Positions 1 to 9,836 of a DNA stretch of 64,000 nt are shown here, piece after piece. A model generated the notes under the pieces. It was not told the origin of the DNA. It saw only the letters and a list, made by a program, of their open reading frames with translations, and made no database searches. Numbering within the stretch: the stretch's first letter is position 1; the number at the start of each line of letters is the position of its first letter. The stretch lies in contig JAVKOQ010000022.1 of the NCBI GenBank assembly GCA_031835245.1, forward strand, positions 255,501-319,500. The letters are read 5' to 3'. The DNA is from Balamuthia mandrillaris (lineage: Eukaryota; Discosea; Longamoebia; Balamuthiidae). The translations under genes were made by a program, and so were the position numbers.

Positions 1-65
1 TAAACATTTTTACAAAAAGAAATTGAGAAATAGAGAACAGAGAACAGATCAAACAAAAAAAATAC

Positions 66-1019
66 CGTTTGAACCAGTTGGATGGCAAACAGAAGGTAGC
101 GAAGCGCATGAATGACTTCCTTCTTGGCTCTTTTGTAGTTATAAGGAGTAGCTCCCAATACTCTCAGCTTGTTGCCAGCATTCCTAAATCCTCTCTTCGC
201 TTCCCACAGCGCCGTCCTTTCATGTGACAACTTAGAAATAAAAAAACCACAAACCACAAACGCAACAAGACAGACAAAAATAAATAATATCACAGAGAAA
301 CGAAAGGAAGTTTTTTTTTTTAAAAAAAAGGAGAAGAGAAGTAATACCTACCGGCGAAGGATATCCGGATCCAATTGAAACTCAATGGGAGCTTGTTCCA
401 GCCAAACGTGCTCTCTTGGAAGACACGCCACCTCCAACGCTTGGTGCCGGTGCTCGTATAACTAAAGCTTACCACATAAACAAATAATACAAAATAGAAC
501 AGAACAGAACAGAACAGAACAAACCGATAGCATAAAGTCGTGATAAGGTATCAAAGACACGTTGACGAGGCCATCATCAAACACGGGAAACATGTGCGTG
601 TCAATGTCCGATATGTTGCTCTTCAGCTTGTGTGAAGAAGAAACAGAAGCAGAAGCAGAAGAAGAAGCAGAAGCAGAACAAGAAGAACAAGAAGAACAAG
701 CAGCAGCATGAGAGGAGAAAGTAATGGTGGTGTCAAATAAGCGAACGTCATGCTCCGTGTTGTACTTTGTCAGAGCGACAAGGTCATAGTCTGAGTCGGG
801 AGAAGCACACCCATACACTCTGTTGCTTTCCCAAAAAGCAAAAACCAACAGAAAGACACAATGATAAGAGAGATAGAAACAAATGGGAAACACTTACAAG
901 AAAAACAAAAGGTTTGAACCTAGTACGAACCTTGAGCCCCACAAGTACACGTTCAAGACTCGCTCTCGAATGGCGGGATCGTGCTTTTCCAACCGAACGA
1001 ACAAAGCCTCCAAATCCAT
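66..1019 (-). CDS. Polymerase-beta-like nucleotidyltransferase (3' end outside window)
   Basis: Exons read on the minus strand are 1019-931, 825-525, 461-352 and about 230-66, and the gene runs on past the window edge. The start ATG is at 1019. Exons 1 and 2 join to give a nucleotidyltransferase signature: Gly28-Ser29-Ser30, then Asp40, Asp42 and Asp44 in a stretch like SPDSDYD. This is the metal-binding pattern of the family that moves NMP groups onto RNA, protein or small molecules. Exon 2 carries a low-complexity Ser/Ala/Cys insert (about residues 72-95). Exon 3 has the conserved-looking block EHRHQALEVACLP. The substrate cannot be told. The splice from exon 3 to exon 4 does not close in phase with the obvious acceptor at 231-232. 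An acceptor 17 bases further in would close it but drop a plausible helix. Confidence 0.72.
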
Positions 1020-1307
1020 CTTTCTTACACGGTAAGACTTCTCCTCGTTTATTTTATGATAAATTCCCCAAAATGATCGATGAACGAACCTATTTTGGTA
1101 AATAATCGATAATTATTGTCTACAAATAATTTCCACTAACGAAAAAATCGACGAACAAAAAAGAACAACAGACAAGGAAACCGCCATAGCAAAAAAAGAA
1201 GGAGGGAGGGGTACAAAAAGCAAGTTTCGACAGGGTACAAAGGGTAAAAGAAGAAAAGAGTGAAGAGGGGAAGGAAGGAACGAAAGCAAAAAAAAACAAA
1301 AAAAAAA
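1020..1307. other. Intergenic, 5' side of nucleotidyltransferase gene and 3' flank of 5S copy A
   Basis: No coding frame is convincing here. The first 100 bases hold ATCGAT/ATCGATAA palindromes upstream of the nucleotidyltransferase start. From about 1201 the sequence is the 3' flank of the 5S gene and is repeated at 3039-3134. Confidence 0.5.
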
Positions 1308-1425
1308 GGATACAGCACGATGGATTCCCGGGTGGTCACCCACCCCAGTACTAACATCGCCTGGCGGAGCTTAACTTCGCTGATCGGACGGGAAGCGGTG
1401 CTTTCTCCGCAGTATGGCCGTATCC
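1201..1425. repeat. Duplicated 5S unit, copy 1 (5S gene plus 3' flank)
   Basis: This block matches 3039-3252 along its length, including about 100 bases of purine-rich 3' flank (both copies share the run AAGTTTCGACAGG) and the whole 5S gene. The flank match shows that a unit larger than the RNA itself was copied. Confidence 0.8.
1308..1425 (-). rRNA. 5S ribosomal RNA, copy A
   Basis: A 118-base segment reads, on the minus strand, as a typical eukaryotic 5S rRNA. It starts GGATACGGCCATACTG and ends with the complementary GTGCTGTATCC, which closes helix I. The internal control region (GATCAGCGAAGTTAAGCTC) and the loop E region (AGTACTGGGGTGGGTGACC) are intact. A run of A on the plus strand just below 1308 gives the T-run terminator for RNA polymerase III. 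The gene is the same length as copies B and C. Confidence 0.96.
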
Positions 1426-1523
1426 AGCATTAAACGATTCCTGCTTGCTGGAGTGCCCTATAGACCCACTAAAACTCAAAGGGCAATAGGAACAAGAGAG
1501 CTCCACGCAGCAATGCCAGAACC

Positions 1524-1718
1524 TATCTTCTCATACATCGGCTCCGATCAAGTGTAGTATCTGTTCTATCTAGCTTAATCCCTGGATGACACGTCCTTCT
1601 AGACTGTCTCTTTTGATTAAACCTATTTTTCTCCTTAGGGAGGGTGTGAGGTGCGTTTTGGTTCGTTGGCTTGCCGGCTGAACCGCCTTCACACCGCGGA
1701 TTGGCTCTGGGTTGTTGC
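1524..1718 (+). ncRNA. U2 spliceosomal snRNA
   Basis: The segment holds GATCAAGTGTAGTATCTGTT, the near-universal U2 block that includes the GTAGTA branch-point recognition sequence. An ACGTCC stretch (stem IIb region) follows, then an Sm-type site CTATTTTTC at about 1622-1630, then two hairpins. The first hairpin pairs GGTGTGAGG with CCTTCACACC, as in stem-loop III, and the second resembles stem-loop IV. Length of about 190 bases fits U2. The 5' end is set at ATC before TTCTC by likeness to other U2 RNAs and is uncertain by several bases. U2 pairs with the intron branch site, which agrees with the many introns in this window. Confidence 0.88.
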
Positions 1719-1977
1719 AACGGTCCACCTTTTTATCTCACGAAATAACGAAGAATAGGTAACAAGGTCGCCGGATAAGCTATTGGGTTGTTCATAGAAT
1801 AGCGGGAAATGCTGATAGACCCTCCATCTATACCAATGTTGTTGAGCTGGCCGGAACCCTTCGGTGCATTCAATGCCTTCTTATTGTAAACAACATACAA
1901 ATGCACATGTACAGACTAGCCAAACAGCAGAAAGGGAAGTGCGAACCAAGTAGGACCATGCTGCAAGAAACACAGTC

Positions 1978-2095
1978 GGATACGGCCATACTGCGGAGAA
2001 AGCACCGCTTCCCGTCCGATCAGCGAAGTTAAGCTCCGCCAGGCGATGTTAGTACTGGGGTGGGTGACCACCCGGGAATCCATCGTGCTGTATCC
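1978..2095 (+). rRNA. 5S ribosomal RNA, copy B
   Basis: A 118-base 5S rRNA on the plus strand, the same sequence as the reverse complement of copies A and C as far as I can compare by eye. A T-run terminator begins at 2098. Its flanks differ from the duplicated A/C unit, so it belongs to a separate unit of the cluster. Confidence 0.96.
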
Positions 2096-2179
2096 TCCCT
2101 TTTTTTTGCGTTGGGTATCCTACCTAACCCTTACTTTTCTCCTTTCTCTTCTTCATTTGTTGTTGCTCTAGAGCCTTTC

Positions 2180-2400
2180 TGTTTGGTGGGCATTTTGAGT
2201 TTGATCAAGTAGTATCTGGTCTATCTAGCATTCTCTCTGGGTGACAGTCGCCCAGACTGTCTCTGATGATTATATGATTATTTTTAAGGGGCGGAAAGCT
2301 AACTTTAACCTACAGTAAAAGGGTTAGTTGCCATCAAACAACATGTTGGTTTGGTGCCGTCACTCCTTTCAGCACCGAGGGACACCGCTGCTCTTTGAGT
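2180..2400 (+). ncRNA. Diverged U2-like snRNA
   Basis: The stretch carries GATCAAGTAGTATCTGGTCT, a U2 branch-recognition block that has lost two bases (TG) relative to the good U2 at 1524 yet keeps GTAGTA. It is followed by a stem (GGGTGACAGTCGCCC), an Sm-like ATTATTTTTAA at about 2277 and two 3' hairpins (GCTAACT/GGTTAGT and GGTGCCG/CAGCACC). The order of parts is that of U2, but the 5' end is not recognisable. It may be a variant U2 gene or a pseudogene. Confidence 0.55.
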
Positions 2401-2524
2401 GAGAACGTACGTCTCGCAAAGCGACTTGGACAGGACGAATCCTCACCTCATTCTGCTCGTCAACAAAAAATTCAAGCCAAGCAAAAAAAGGCTCAGACCA
2501 GAATAGTGACTGGTCCTATGGAGA

Positions 2525-2746
2525 AACGCTTGAAAAAAGAACACTGTTAGAATGGCCCACACTCATGTACCTTTTTGCAACCTCTGAATTTTTTTCAAGC
2601 GTTGAAAAAAATTCAGAAAAAAACGAGGTAGAGTTCAGAATGGAGCTCAGCCTCAACGCTTGAAAAAAGAACACTGTTAGAATGGCCCACACTCATGTAC
2701 CTTTTTGCAACCTCTCAGGCTGAGCTCCATTCTGAACTCTACCTCG
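2525..2746. repeat. Nested fold-back and direct repeat
   Basis: A 61-base unit occurs twice, at 2525-2585 and 2655-2715, with no difference. Between the copies is a perfect hairpin at 2584-2616 (15-bp stem, 3-base loop GCG). The second copy is enclosed by a perfect 30-bp inverted repeat (2624-2653 with 2717-2746). The first copy also begins with a 14-base segment (2525-2538) that is inverted at 2590-2603. No transposase is present. The pattern could come from template switching, a small foldback element, or a structured RNA gene. Confidence 0.9.
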
Positions 2747-2914
2747 CAGCAAGCATAGTAGCAACAAACAACGGTGAATTTCTTTGCCTCAACGGTGTTT
2801 CTGTCCCTCTTATGGACTCTTTCAAGACGAAAGATGCTTGCAACCGATCGCTTTGTTGTTTTTGTGGTGCGGCTCTTGTGCACAAAATAGCTCTTGGAAT
2901 TATGGTACCAAAGC

Positions 2915-2990
2915 GAGCAGGGAAGGTGTGAGGCATTCTGCGCTTGGCTGGCTTGCCAGCTGAACTGGCCTCACTCTTAGCGGTTGTTGC
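2915..2990 (+). pseudogene. U2 snRNA 3' fragment
   Basis: This segment resembles only the last third of the U2 gene at 1524-1718: GGTGTGAGG, then GGCTTGCCAGCTGAACTGG, then GGTTGTTGC. The branch-recognition block and the Sm site are missing. It is read as a truncated copy lying upstream of 5S copy C. Confidence 0.6.
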
Positions 2991-3134
2991 ACCCATTGGT
3001 TCATTGGTGGAAAGGCAGAAAGCAAAAAAGCAAAAAAGGAGAGAGGGGTACAAAAGCAAGTTTCGACAGGATACAAAGGGTAAAAGAAGAAAAGAGTGAA
3101 GAGGGGAAGGAACGAAAGCATTTTTAAAAAAAAA

Positions 3135-3252
3135 GGATACAGCACGATGGATTCCCGGGTGGTCACCCACCCCAGTACTAACATCGCCTGGCGGAGCTTA
3201 ACTTCGCTGATCGGACGGGAAGCGGTGCTTTCTCCGCAGTATGGCCGTATCC
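3135..3252 (-). rRNA. 5S ribosomal RNA, copy C
   Basis: Third 118-base 5S rRNA, on the minus strand, with a T-run terminator on its 3' side (plus-strand AAAAAAAAA just below 3135). It sits in the duplicated unit also found at 1201-1425. Confidence 0.96.
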
Positions 3253-3364
3253 AACTGCTTGTTCAGTTTCTTGCAGTATCCAACGGAAAATGCGCCTTCT
3301 TGCAATTTGGCCTTATCCCACCTAGACGACATGTAGCAGCACGAAAGGGCAGCCATATCATTTT

Positions 3365-3378
3365 TCCGTTTCTCTCTC

Positions 3379-3451
<73 letters not shown>

Positions 3452-3455
3452 CTCG
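3365..3455. repeat. CT microsatellite
   Basis: About 90 bases of CT dinucleotides broken by a few TTT and CCT steps. It lies between the 5S cluster and the next gene and codes for nothing recognisable. Confidence 0.9.
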
Positions 3456-3577
3456 CATTCATTCTTTCTTTCAGGTATGTACATAGTGTTTTATTCTGGT
3501 TGCATTGGTATGAGTTTTTTTTGTTGCACGTCCCAACACCCTCCTCTGAGCTATGCGACCTACGGTAGCCCCACTCC

Positions 3578-3934
3578 TCACCCTCCGCGCTCCATGCCCA
3601 GTTCTCCTCCTTTGGCCTTCTTTTCATCTTGCTGCAACCCTTGGGTGCTCTCTGCCTTTCCGAGAAGGGGTTCGGAGGTGGGCGCGCTGTCCCTCTTCTG
3701 TTGATACTCCTGCTCATCGCCTACGTAGAGCCCTTGGCCTCTCAGGCTGGAGACGTCAGCGCCCGCAAAGGTGTGGGGCTCCTTGGCCACGTCCTTGGCG
3801 GAGGTGGGGGCCGCCGGCCCGGTCTTGCCGACGTTCAGGATCTGGTTTTCCTCCCCGACGTTTTGTTGGGCTCTGTCGGACTTGGAGAGCCTGCTCTCGC
3901 CCTCACCTCCCACGGTGGTCACTGTTTGGCTCAT
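3578..3934 (-). CDS. Unknown small hydrophilic protein (118 aa)
   Basis: A single open frame of 118 codons runs from ATG at 3934 to a stop at 3578. It is rich in Gly, Ser, Glu, Gln and Lys, with no membrane segment, signal peptide or known motif, and looks mostly disordered. GC-rich third codon positions and a TATA-like run 74-83 bases upstream of the ATG support it as a gene. I do not recognise a family. A short extra exon on the 3' side cannot be ruled out. Confidence 0.55.
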   Translation of the reverse strand: MSQTVTTVGGEGESRLSKSDRAQQNVGEENQILNVGKTGPAAPTSAKDVAKEPHTFAGADVSSLRGQGLYVGDEQEYQQKRDSAPTSEPLLGKAESTQGLQQDEKKAKGGELGMERGG

Positions 3935-4007
3935 GCTGTCAGGACTTGTTGCTGTAGTTGTTGTGTTGTTTGTTGTTGTTGTTCGATGGAAGGGTCGTTG
4001 CTTATTT

Positions 4008-4017
4008 TATATATATA
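4008..4017 (-). promoter_or_regulatory. TATA-like box upstream of the 118-aa gene
   Basis: TATATATATA lies 74-83 bases before the ATG at 3934 on the minus strand, a reasonable place for a core promoter. This is position-based inference. Confidence 0.4.
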
Positions 4018-4142
4018 GTGGGGTCTCATGGGCGTGCTCCAAAGTTTCCATCGAATTGCTTTGTGTTTGAAGTTGTTTGCAAAAACTTTTGGAAACATAA
4101 AAGAATGTATAAAATATACAACTATACAGAACAAAGAACATG

Positions 4143-7100
4143 TCAAAGTGAGTGGTGTTGAGGAAGTGGTGGATCCTTCTCGTCCTTGTTGGAAGCCAAG
4201 AAATCATCCAGGTCTTCTTCTTGGAAGGGAGAGGCAACAAAACTGGCGGTGAACTTGCTCAAGTCATCCAGCTCCGTCTCGGCAGTGTCGGAGGGAATGA
4301 TGCAGGCAGCATGCCTCCATTCTTCCATGGTTACGGGAGAACAATCCAAATGCGTTAAGTTTCTTAAACGACTGAGAATGTAGATCCTGTGTGATAGAGA
4401 GAGGCAGAGAAATGAGTTTTTTGAAAGCAGGAAAAAGAAAAAAGGGAATTGAATGGAGAGGAAGAGAGAAGAAAGGAACCTATAGTTATAGTAATGATGC
4501 TTGGCTGTGCTGAAAAAGGGAGACGCTCCATTATGGAGGGTGCTCAAGTAACGCAGGGAGGGCACACTATCAACAAGATTGTCCATCAACTTTTCAATCT
4601 CGAGGATCCAGTTATGGTTCAGGCTAAGAGTGTGCAGCTTTGGGAGCAAAGGCAGCTTCACGTTGTGGGTCAAGTGATTGTTGTCCAAGATAAGCGTGTG
4701 TAACTCTCTGAAACCTTCCAAAAAGCTAACCGTTCTTTATATGCATTCACCGATGAGCAAATGTGTTTGGAAGAAGACAGGAGGCACGACAAGATAAAAA
4801 TGACGTACTCCAAGTCATTGTGGCTGAGATCAAGTTCCTTGGCAGTATACTTGAACTTGCTGAGCATAGAGAGGTCCGACAAGCCGGAAAGCTCCCATGC
4901 CAGCGACAAACGGCCTTCTCCAACCACAGGAGTATAATAGAAAGGCACCGGCTGACTGTATTGAACCAAATCTTTGGGCTCCACATCGTGCTCTCGGCCT
5001 TCCTCCACACAAGCCACCCAGAAGTATACTATTCCTGGTTTGTGTGGAGGAGCAGAAAACTCCAACAAACCATTTGCTATTTCCTATTCAACAACAAGAA
5101 AGGACGCAGGATAAACAGAGGAGCCAAAGAGGAAATGGAATAATAAGAATTAACCATCGGTGAAAAGCAGTAAGAGCGAGGAAATTAGAAGGAGAGAACC
5201 TTAGCTTCGGCCACGGCTTCGCCAAAGAGACAAGAGAAACGATAGCTCTTGCCTTTCCGGAAAATAAAACCGCTCTTGTCAAAATGCAGCAAAACTTTGG
5301 TGTTCTCTGTACAAGGGCCTGAGTCAGGGGCATAAGACTTGATCTCTACCAAACCTCCTTCTTCACCTTTTTCAAAAGAAGAGGTAGAAGAAGAACCATA
5401 ACAAGAAGAGCGAGTAGAGAGAAGTCAGAATATTGAACTAAAGAGCTAAAAAGAAAAGACGGAAACGTTACTATCAGAGGATCGCGCTTGGAGAGCAAGT
5501 GGAGAGACAGAAGTAGAAGTGGAAGTGGAAGTGGAAGTAGAGGAAGAAAGTGGATGCACACTATTGACATTGCCCAAAACTGGAGAAGCAGAGGCAGCAG
5601 AAGCAAGAGAAGTTGAAGCAGCTTGAAAGGACTGTTGTTGACTGCTGCTGCTACGTAACAGATTATGAGAGAGAGAAGGAACAGGTGTAAATGGAAGGAT
5701 AGCTCCATTTTCAATACGACTAGTGAACCGAAAGATAGCATTCGAAGAAGAGGACGACGAGGAAGAGGAGGCGGAAGAGGAGGTATTAGGTATCACTGTT
5801 GCTGATGAGGTTTGTCCTGCAGGAGAAGAAGAAGACACGCCGCTATCAGTGTTTTTCACGATATCGTCTGCGTGGCTGTGGTCGTCATCATCTTCAATTT
5901 CTATCTTGACTGGCCCAAAAAGCGTTGACATAGTTCTTTCCGAAGCAGCCGCATCTCCTCCAAAGAAAAGCGAAGAAGCATAAAGCGGAGAGTGCGGACC
6001 TATAACTGCGGAAGAAAGTAACGGCGATGCATCTGTGGAAGGAGACGATGATTGTTGAATAACGGAAGACGACGCAGATGGAGCACGTCGCTTCGCTGGG
6101 CGAGGATTCACTAAAGCAGAGCTCGACTGTCCTTCGTACAATTCAATCATGTGGTGAACGCTGTTTGCAGGTTTCATGCCCATGAGTGGCGTTCCTTCTT
6201 CGTTGTGTAATGATGGAGGTGGAGAAGAAGATGACGACGGAGTGGAAGAAAGAGGAAGAATTTGAGGTAAAGGTGTAATACTAGTAGAAGCAGAAGAAGA
6301 AGAGGACGAGAAAGAAGTGGAGGAGCAACCATTGCTCTCCTCTTCTTCCTCATCTTCTTCATCATCGTCTTCTTCTTCCTCTTCTTTTTGGCTTAAACTG
6401 CGAGCTCTCCTAGGCTGCCAATCCTCTCCTCCTGCTTCGCTTTCTTCAGTTTCTCCTTCTTGCGGCACCGCTCGCTTTCGTTTCAGTCCTCTCTTGTCTC
6501 CATTACTTCATTTGTCACAAAGGCAAAACCGGTTAAGAAACCAAAATGAGTTCGGAGAAGTAGAAGTTAGAAAGGAAAAGAAAAGAGGAGGAAATACTTT
6601 TTAAAGAAGTAATGAACAAGAACAGGAAAGTCTTGCACGCTTTGTCCTTCAGTCACTGTGAGGCGTCCGTCTTGAGATTGTTTAAAGTAAGTCTCTCGAC
6701 TGACAAGTTTGTACTCGTTCCTCCGCCATCCTAAGCATTTGTTCGAGTTACAACAAGAATGGAAGCTGAGGAAGAAGGAAGACGGAAGAAGGAAGATCAA
6801 CAAGAAAGACGTATGCTGCTGACCTTCATCGAGACCTTCAGCTCTCCACGTTTGTCTACGCATGACGACCACTCCCTCGTCATTACGATTGTTCTTGAGT
6901 TTGTAGAGCTCCGTCTTTTTGTTGTGAATGATGAGCTTGATGCTCATCTTCTTGGCCGCTATCCATTGTATTTGGTCATTCCGCCGAGCGGCTATCGGCA
7001 CGCCATCGTCATACAGAAAGAGGTGCTGCTTTTCTTCTGTTTATTTGTGTATGTTTTTGAAATTTGATGGAGAAGAAAAGTTGATGCAGGAAAAGTTAAA

Positions 7101-7362
7101 AGAGAGAAGAAAGAAGGAGAGTGGCAAAGAGAGAGAGAAAGACGGTACCAGAGTCGGCAGGGCGAGGGGCAGCCATGGAAATCAGTTCCTGGAGAGGGTT
7201 CTGGAGCAGCAAATGGATGAGGGGATAGTCCTTGGAGCGGAACTCCCTGGAGAGGTCGAGGCTCTGGTTGAGCACCTGCGGCGGGAGGGAGTGGCTGTGG
7301 ATCTCCTGCAGGTAACGCTTGATCTTTTCGGAATTTAGGGAAACCACTTTCTTGAACTCCAT
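4143..7362 (-). CDS. IPT/TIG-like plus leucine-rich-repeat protein (833 aa)
   Basis: Eight exons close in frame: 7362-7149, 7033-6824, 6730-6598, 6490-5472, 5360-5200, 5083-4809, 4725-4480 and 4386-4143. The N-terminal 185 residues form a folded-looking domain with no name I can give. Exon 4 is a 340-residue acidic and Ser-rich linker. It is followed by an immunoglobulin-like IPT/TIG-type region (block LLHFDKSGFIFRKGKSYRFSC). The C-terminal part has leucine-rich repeats (LDLSHNDLE, LHTLILDNN, LHTLSLNHN) and a cap like that of the vertebrate LRMDA family (SPFF...YRIYILSRLRNLTHLD). The protein is likely intracellular, with a binding or scaffold role. The joined architecture is unusual. The domain names rest on motif likeness only. 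Confidence 0.75.
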
Positions 7363-7999
7363 TTTTTTCTTTCTGAAAAAAAAAAAAAAAAGGGTAAGAA
7401 GGGGGGATGGTTTGGTTTTTTTAAAACAATTAGGAGCTTTCTCTTTTTGCCCGTGCGTCTTTCTTGGACATTTGCTTCCTTCCTTTGTTTACTCTCCTTT
7501 AGGCCCTTTTATTGAACAATTTACTGATTGGAAATTTCCTTTTACAGAAAAAAACGCCACATCCCCATTCTCATGACGACCTGTTTCATTTTTTTCACGT
7601 CGACACGAAATAAAGTTACCGCATTTCTTGGGCCAAGTTTCCTCTTGTATATTTCTTTGAGATAATTTGTTCTGTCGACATGGAACTTTTTTTTTCCGTT
7701 TGCCTCTGGAATTTCATCCACTTTGTTCGTTGCTGAAACCCCGCGAGTGAAAAACGATACTACCGCCCATCATCATCGTATTCAGCAATGGGGGGAAAAA
7801 AAAATCGGCCCATTGGGTGGTGTCCAATCAATCAGATTGGACAAAAATAGACGTTTTCATTTCACAAAAGAAGAAAAGTAGAAAGAGAAACACACACACA
7901 ACAAAAAAAAAGTAGCGTCCCACCTGCAACGACACTACTTTCTCCTCCTTCTTCGAAGCACAACGCACAAACAGCAAACAACCGCCAGTACAATAGAAG
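7363..7999. other. Intergenic between divergent genes
   Basis: Shared upstream region of the LRR gene (minus) and the ceramidase gene (plus). It has poly-A/poly-T runs, one copy of the TTCACGTCGACACGAAA motif at 7594-7610 and a related GTCGAC core at about 7675. No coding sequence is seen. Confidence 0.6.
7594..7610 (+). promoter_or_regulatory. Recurrent upstream motif, site 1
   Basis: TTCACGTCGACACGAAA. Near copies occur at 21523-21539, 54775-54787 and 58755-58771, all before gene starts. It is a candidate transcription-factor site. Confidence 0.4.
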
Positions 8000-9802
8000 A
8001 TGAAGGTGGTTGTTGTGGTGGCTCTGGTGGTGCTTGGCGCGCTGGCCTTGGCGGGTCATGCGGCCGAATGGCAAATCGGCGCGGGCATCTATGACATCAC
8101 GGGACCTGCCTCTGAAATTGGCATGATGGTATTTATTTTTTTCTGCTACTTTCCCTCTCATTTTTTTTGTTCGGTTTCGTTTTTGTTCTTGTCTCATCTG
8201 TTTGTGGATTACTTGGTTTTTTTTTTTGTTCGACCGCTATTTTTTTCCCCTTTGTTTTGCTGGTCACCATTTTTTTCACGCAAGCGTTGGTGTTGATCAA
8301 TCTTTTTTCTTTTTCTTCACCATCTTTTTTTTTCTTTTTTGTTGTTACTTCTTTTGTTACGTTTCGTTGCTCAAACCTTTTTCGCTTTTGAACGCGCACA
8401 AACCAAAAGGGCTATGCTATGCTCAACCAAAGGACTTCAGGCATCCACTTTAGGTTGCGCGCCAGAGCCTTTGTCATTGTGCAAGGCGACAAGCGAGTGG
8501 CCTTTGTCAGCACCGACTCTGCCATGATCTACACCTCGGTGAAGAGGGAGGTGGTGAAGAAGCTGCAGGCCACCTACGGCAACATGTACGACTATGACAA
8601 CGTGGTGCTGAGCGGCACTCACACTCACAGCGGACCTGGTGGTTACTCGGAGTATGCCATCTTTGGTGAGTACCATTTTTTCTGTGGAGTTTATGTTACA
8701 ACTTGCTAACTATTTGTCTCTCTTCCTCCCTCCCTCTCCCTTTCTTTGTTCTCTTTGCATGACACACAGACATTACCACTTTGGGTTTCCAAAAGGACAA
8801 CTGGAAGGCCATCATCGATGGTATCTATCAAGCGATCGTGCGTGCTCACAACAGCGTGAAGCCAAACGCTTCCATATTGTTCGCCAATGGTACTTTGATG
8901 GATAGCAACATTAAGTACGTTTTCTCTTCCTGCTTTTCTTGTTACATCTTACATTATTTTTACCAACGTTGCTTTCTTCTCTCTCTCCTCTCTCTCTCGT
9001 GCGCTTCCAGCCGTTCTCCAACTGCCTACAAAAACAATCCCGCTGCTGAACGTGCCAAGTACCAATATGACGTAGACAAGGTGATGAATCTCCTCAAGTA
9101 CGTCTCTCACTCTCTCGCTCTCTGTTACTCCCATACGAACATTGTAGTTCTTATCAATTTTGGTTCGCATACAGGTTCGTTGACGGAAACGGAAAGGGCA
9201 TTGGAATGGCCAACTGGTTCTCTGTCCACGGAACCTCCATGAATAACACCAATCGTTACATCAGCGGAGACAATAAGGGTTATGCCTCTCTGGTGTTCGA
9301 ACGCCAAGTCAATGGCAACGACTCTCTTCCTGGAACCGGTCCCTTTGTTGCTGCCTTTGGCCAAACGTACTTCTTTCTTTCTCTCGTTTCTTTTTGAAGT
9401 AATGAGTTTATTTATTTAAAACAACCAGTGCCGAAGGCGATGTGAGCCCCAACACCAAAGGAGCCTTTTGTAATGACGGCACTCCCTGCGAAGTGGCCCA
9501 CAGCACTTGTGGTGGCTACAGCGAGGGATGTCATGGCTATGGCCCAGGCAAGAACAATGACAACTTTGAGAACACCAAGATCATCGGTGGCAACCAGTTC
9601 AAGAAAGCATGGGAGCTCTATAACTCGGCCTCTCTTCCTGTGACTGGTCCGCTGCACTATGTCCATACTTTTGTGAATATGGAGCAGGTTAAAGTTGGGG
9701 CACCCTTCAATCACGGTTATTCCAACGCCACCACTTGCCCGAGCGCTTTGGGCGACTCTTTTGCTTCTGGAAGTAAGTTTATTATTTTTTCTAATGTGTT
9801 CT

Positions 9803-9836
<34 letters not shown>

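Noticed and set aside
2525-2746. Spliced-leader RNA gene
   Set aside because: No clear Sm site follows a leader plus GT, and none of the genes shows trans-splice acceptors without an exon before them.
2695-2931. 78-codon plus-strand frame overlapping the fold-back repeat
   Set aside because: Its start lies inside the second copy of the 61-base unit, and no homology or splice signals support it.
1020-3260. Possible CRISPR array because of repeated units
   Set aside because: The repeats are 5S and U2 gene copies and one 61-base pair of repeats. There are no regular repeat-spacer units, and the genome is eukaryotic.
3263-3717. Frames with long Arg-Glu or Ser-Leu runs over the CT repeat
   Set aside because: They are translations of the CT microsatellite and have no non-repeat protein content.
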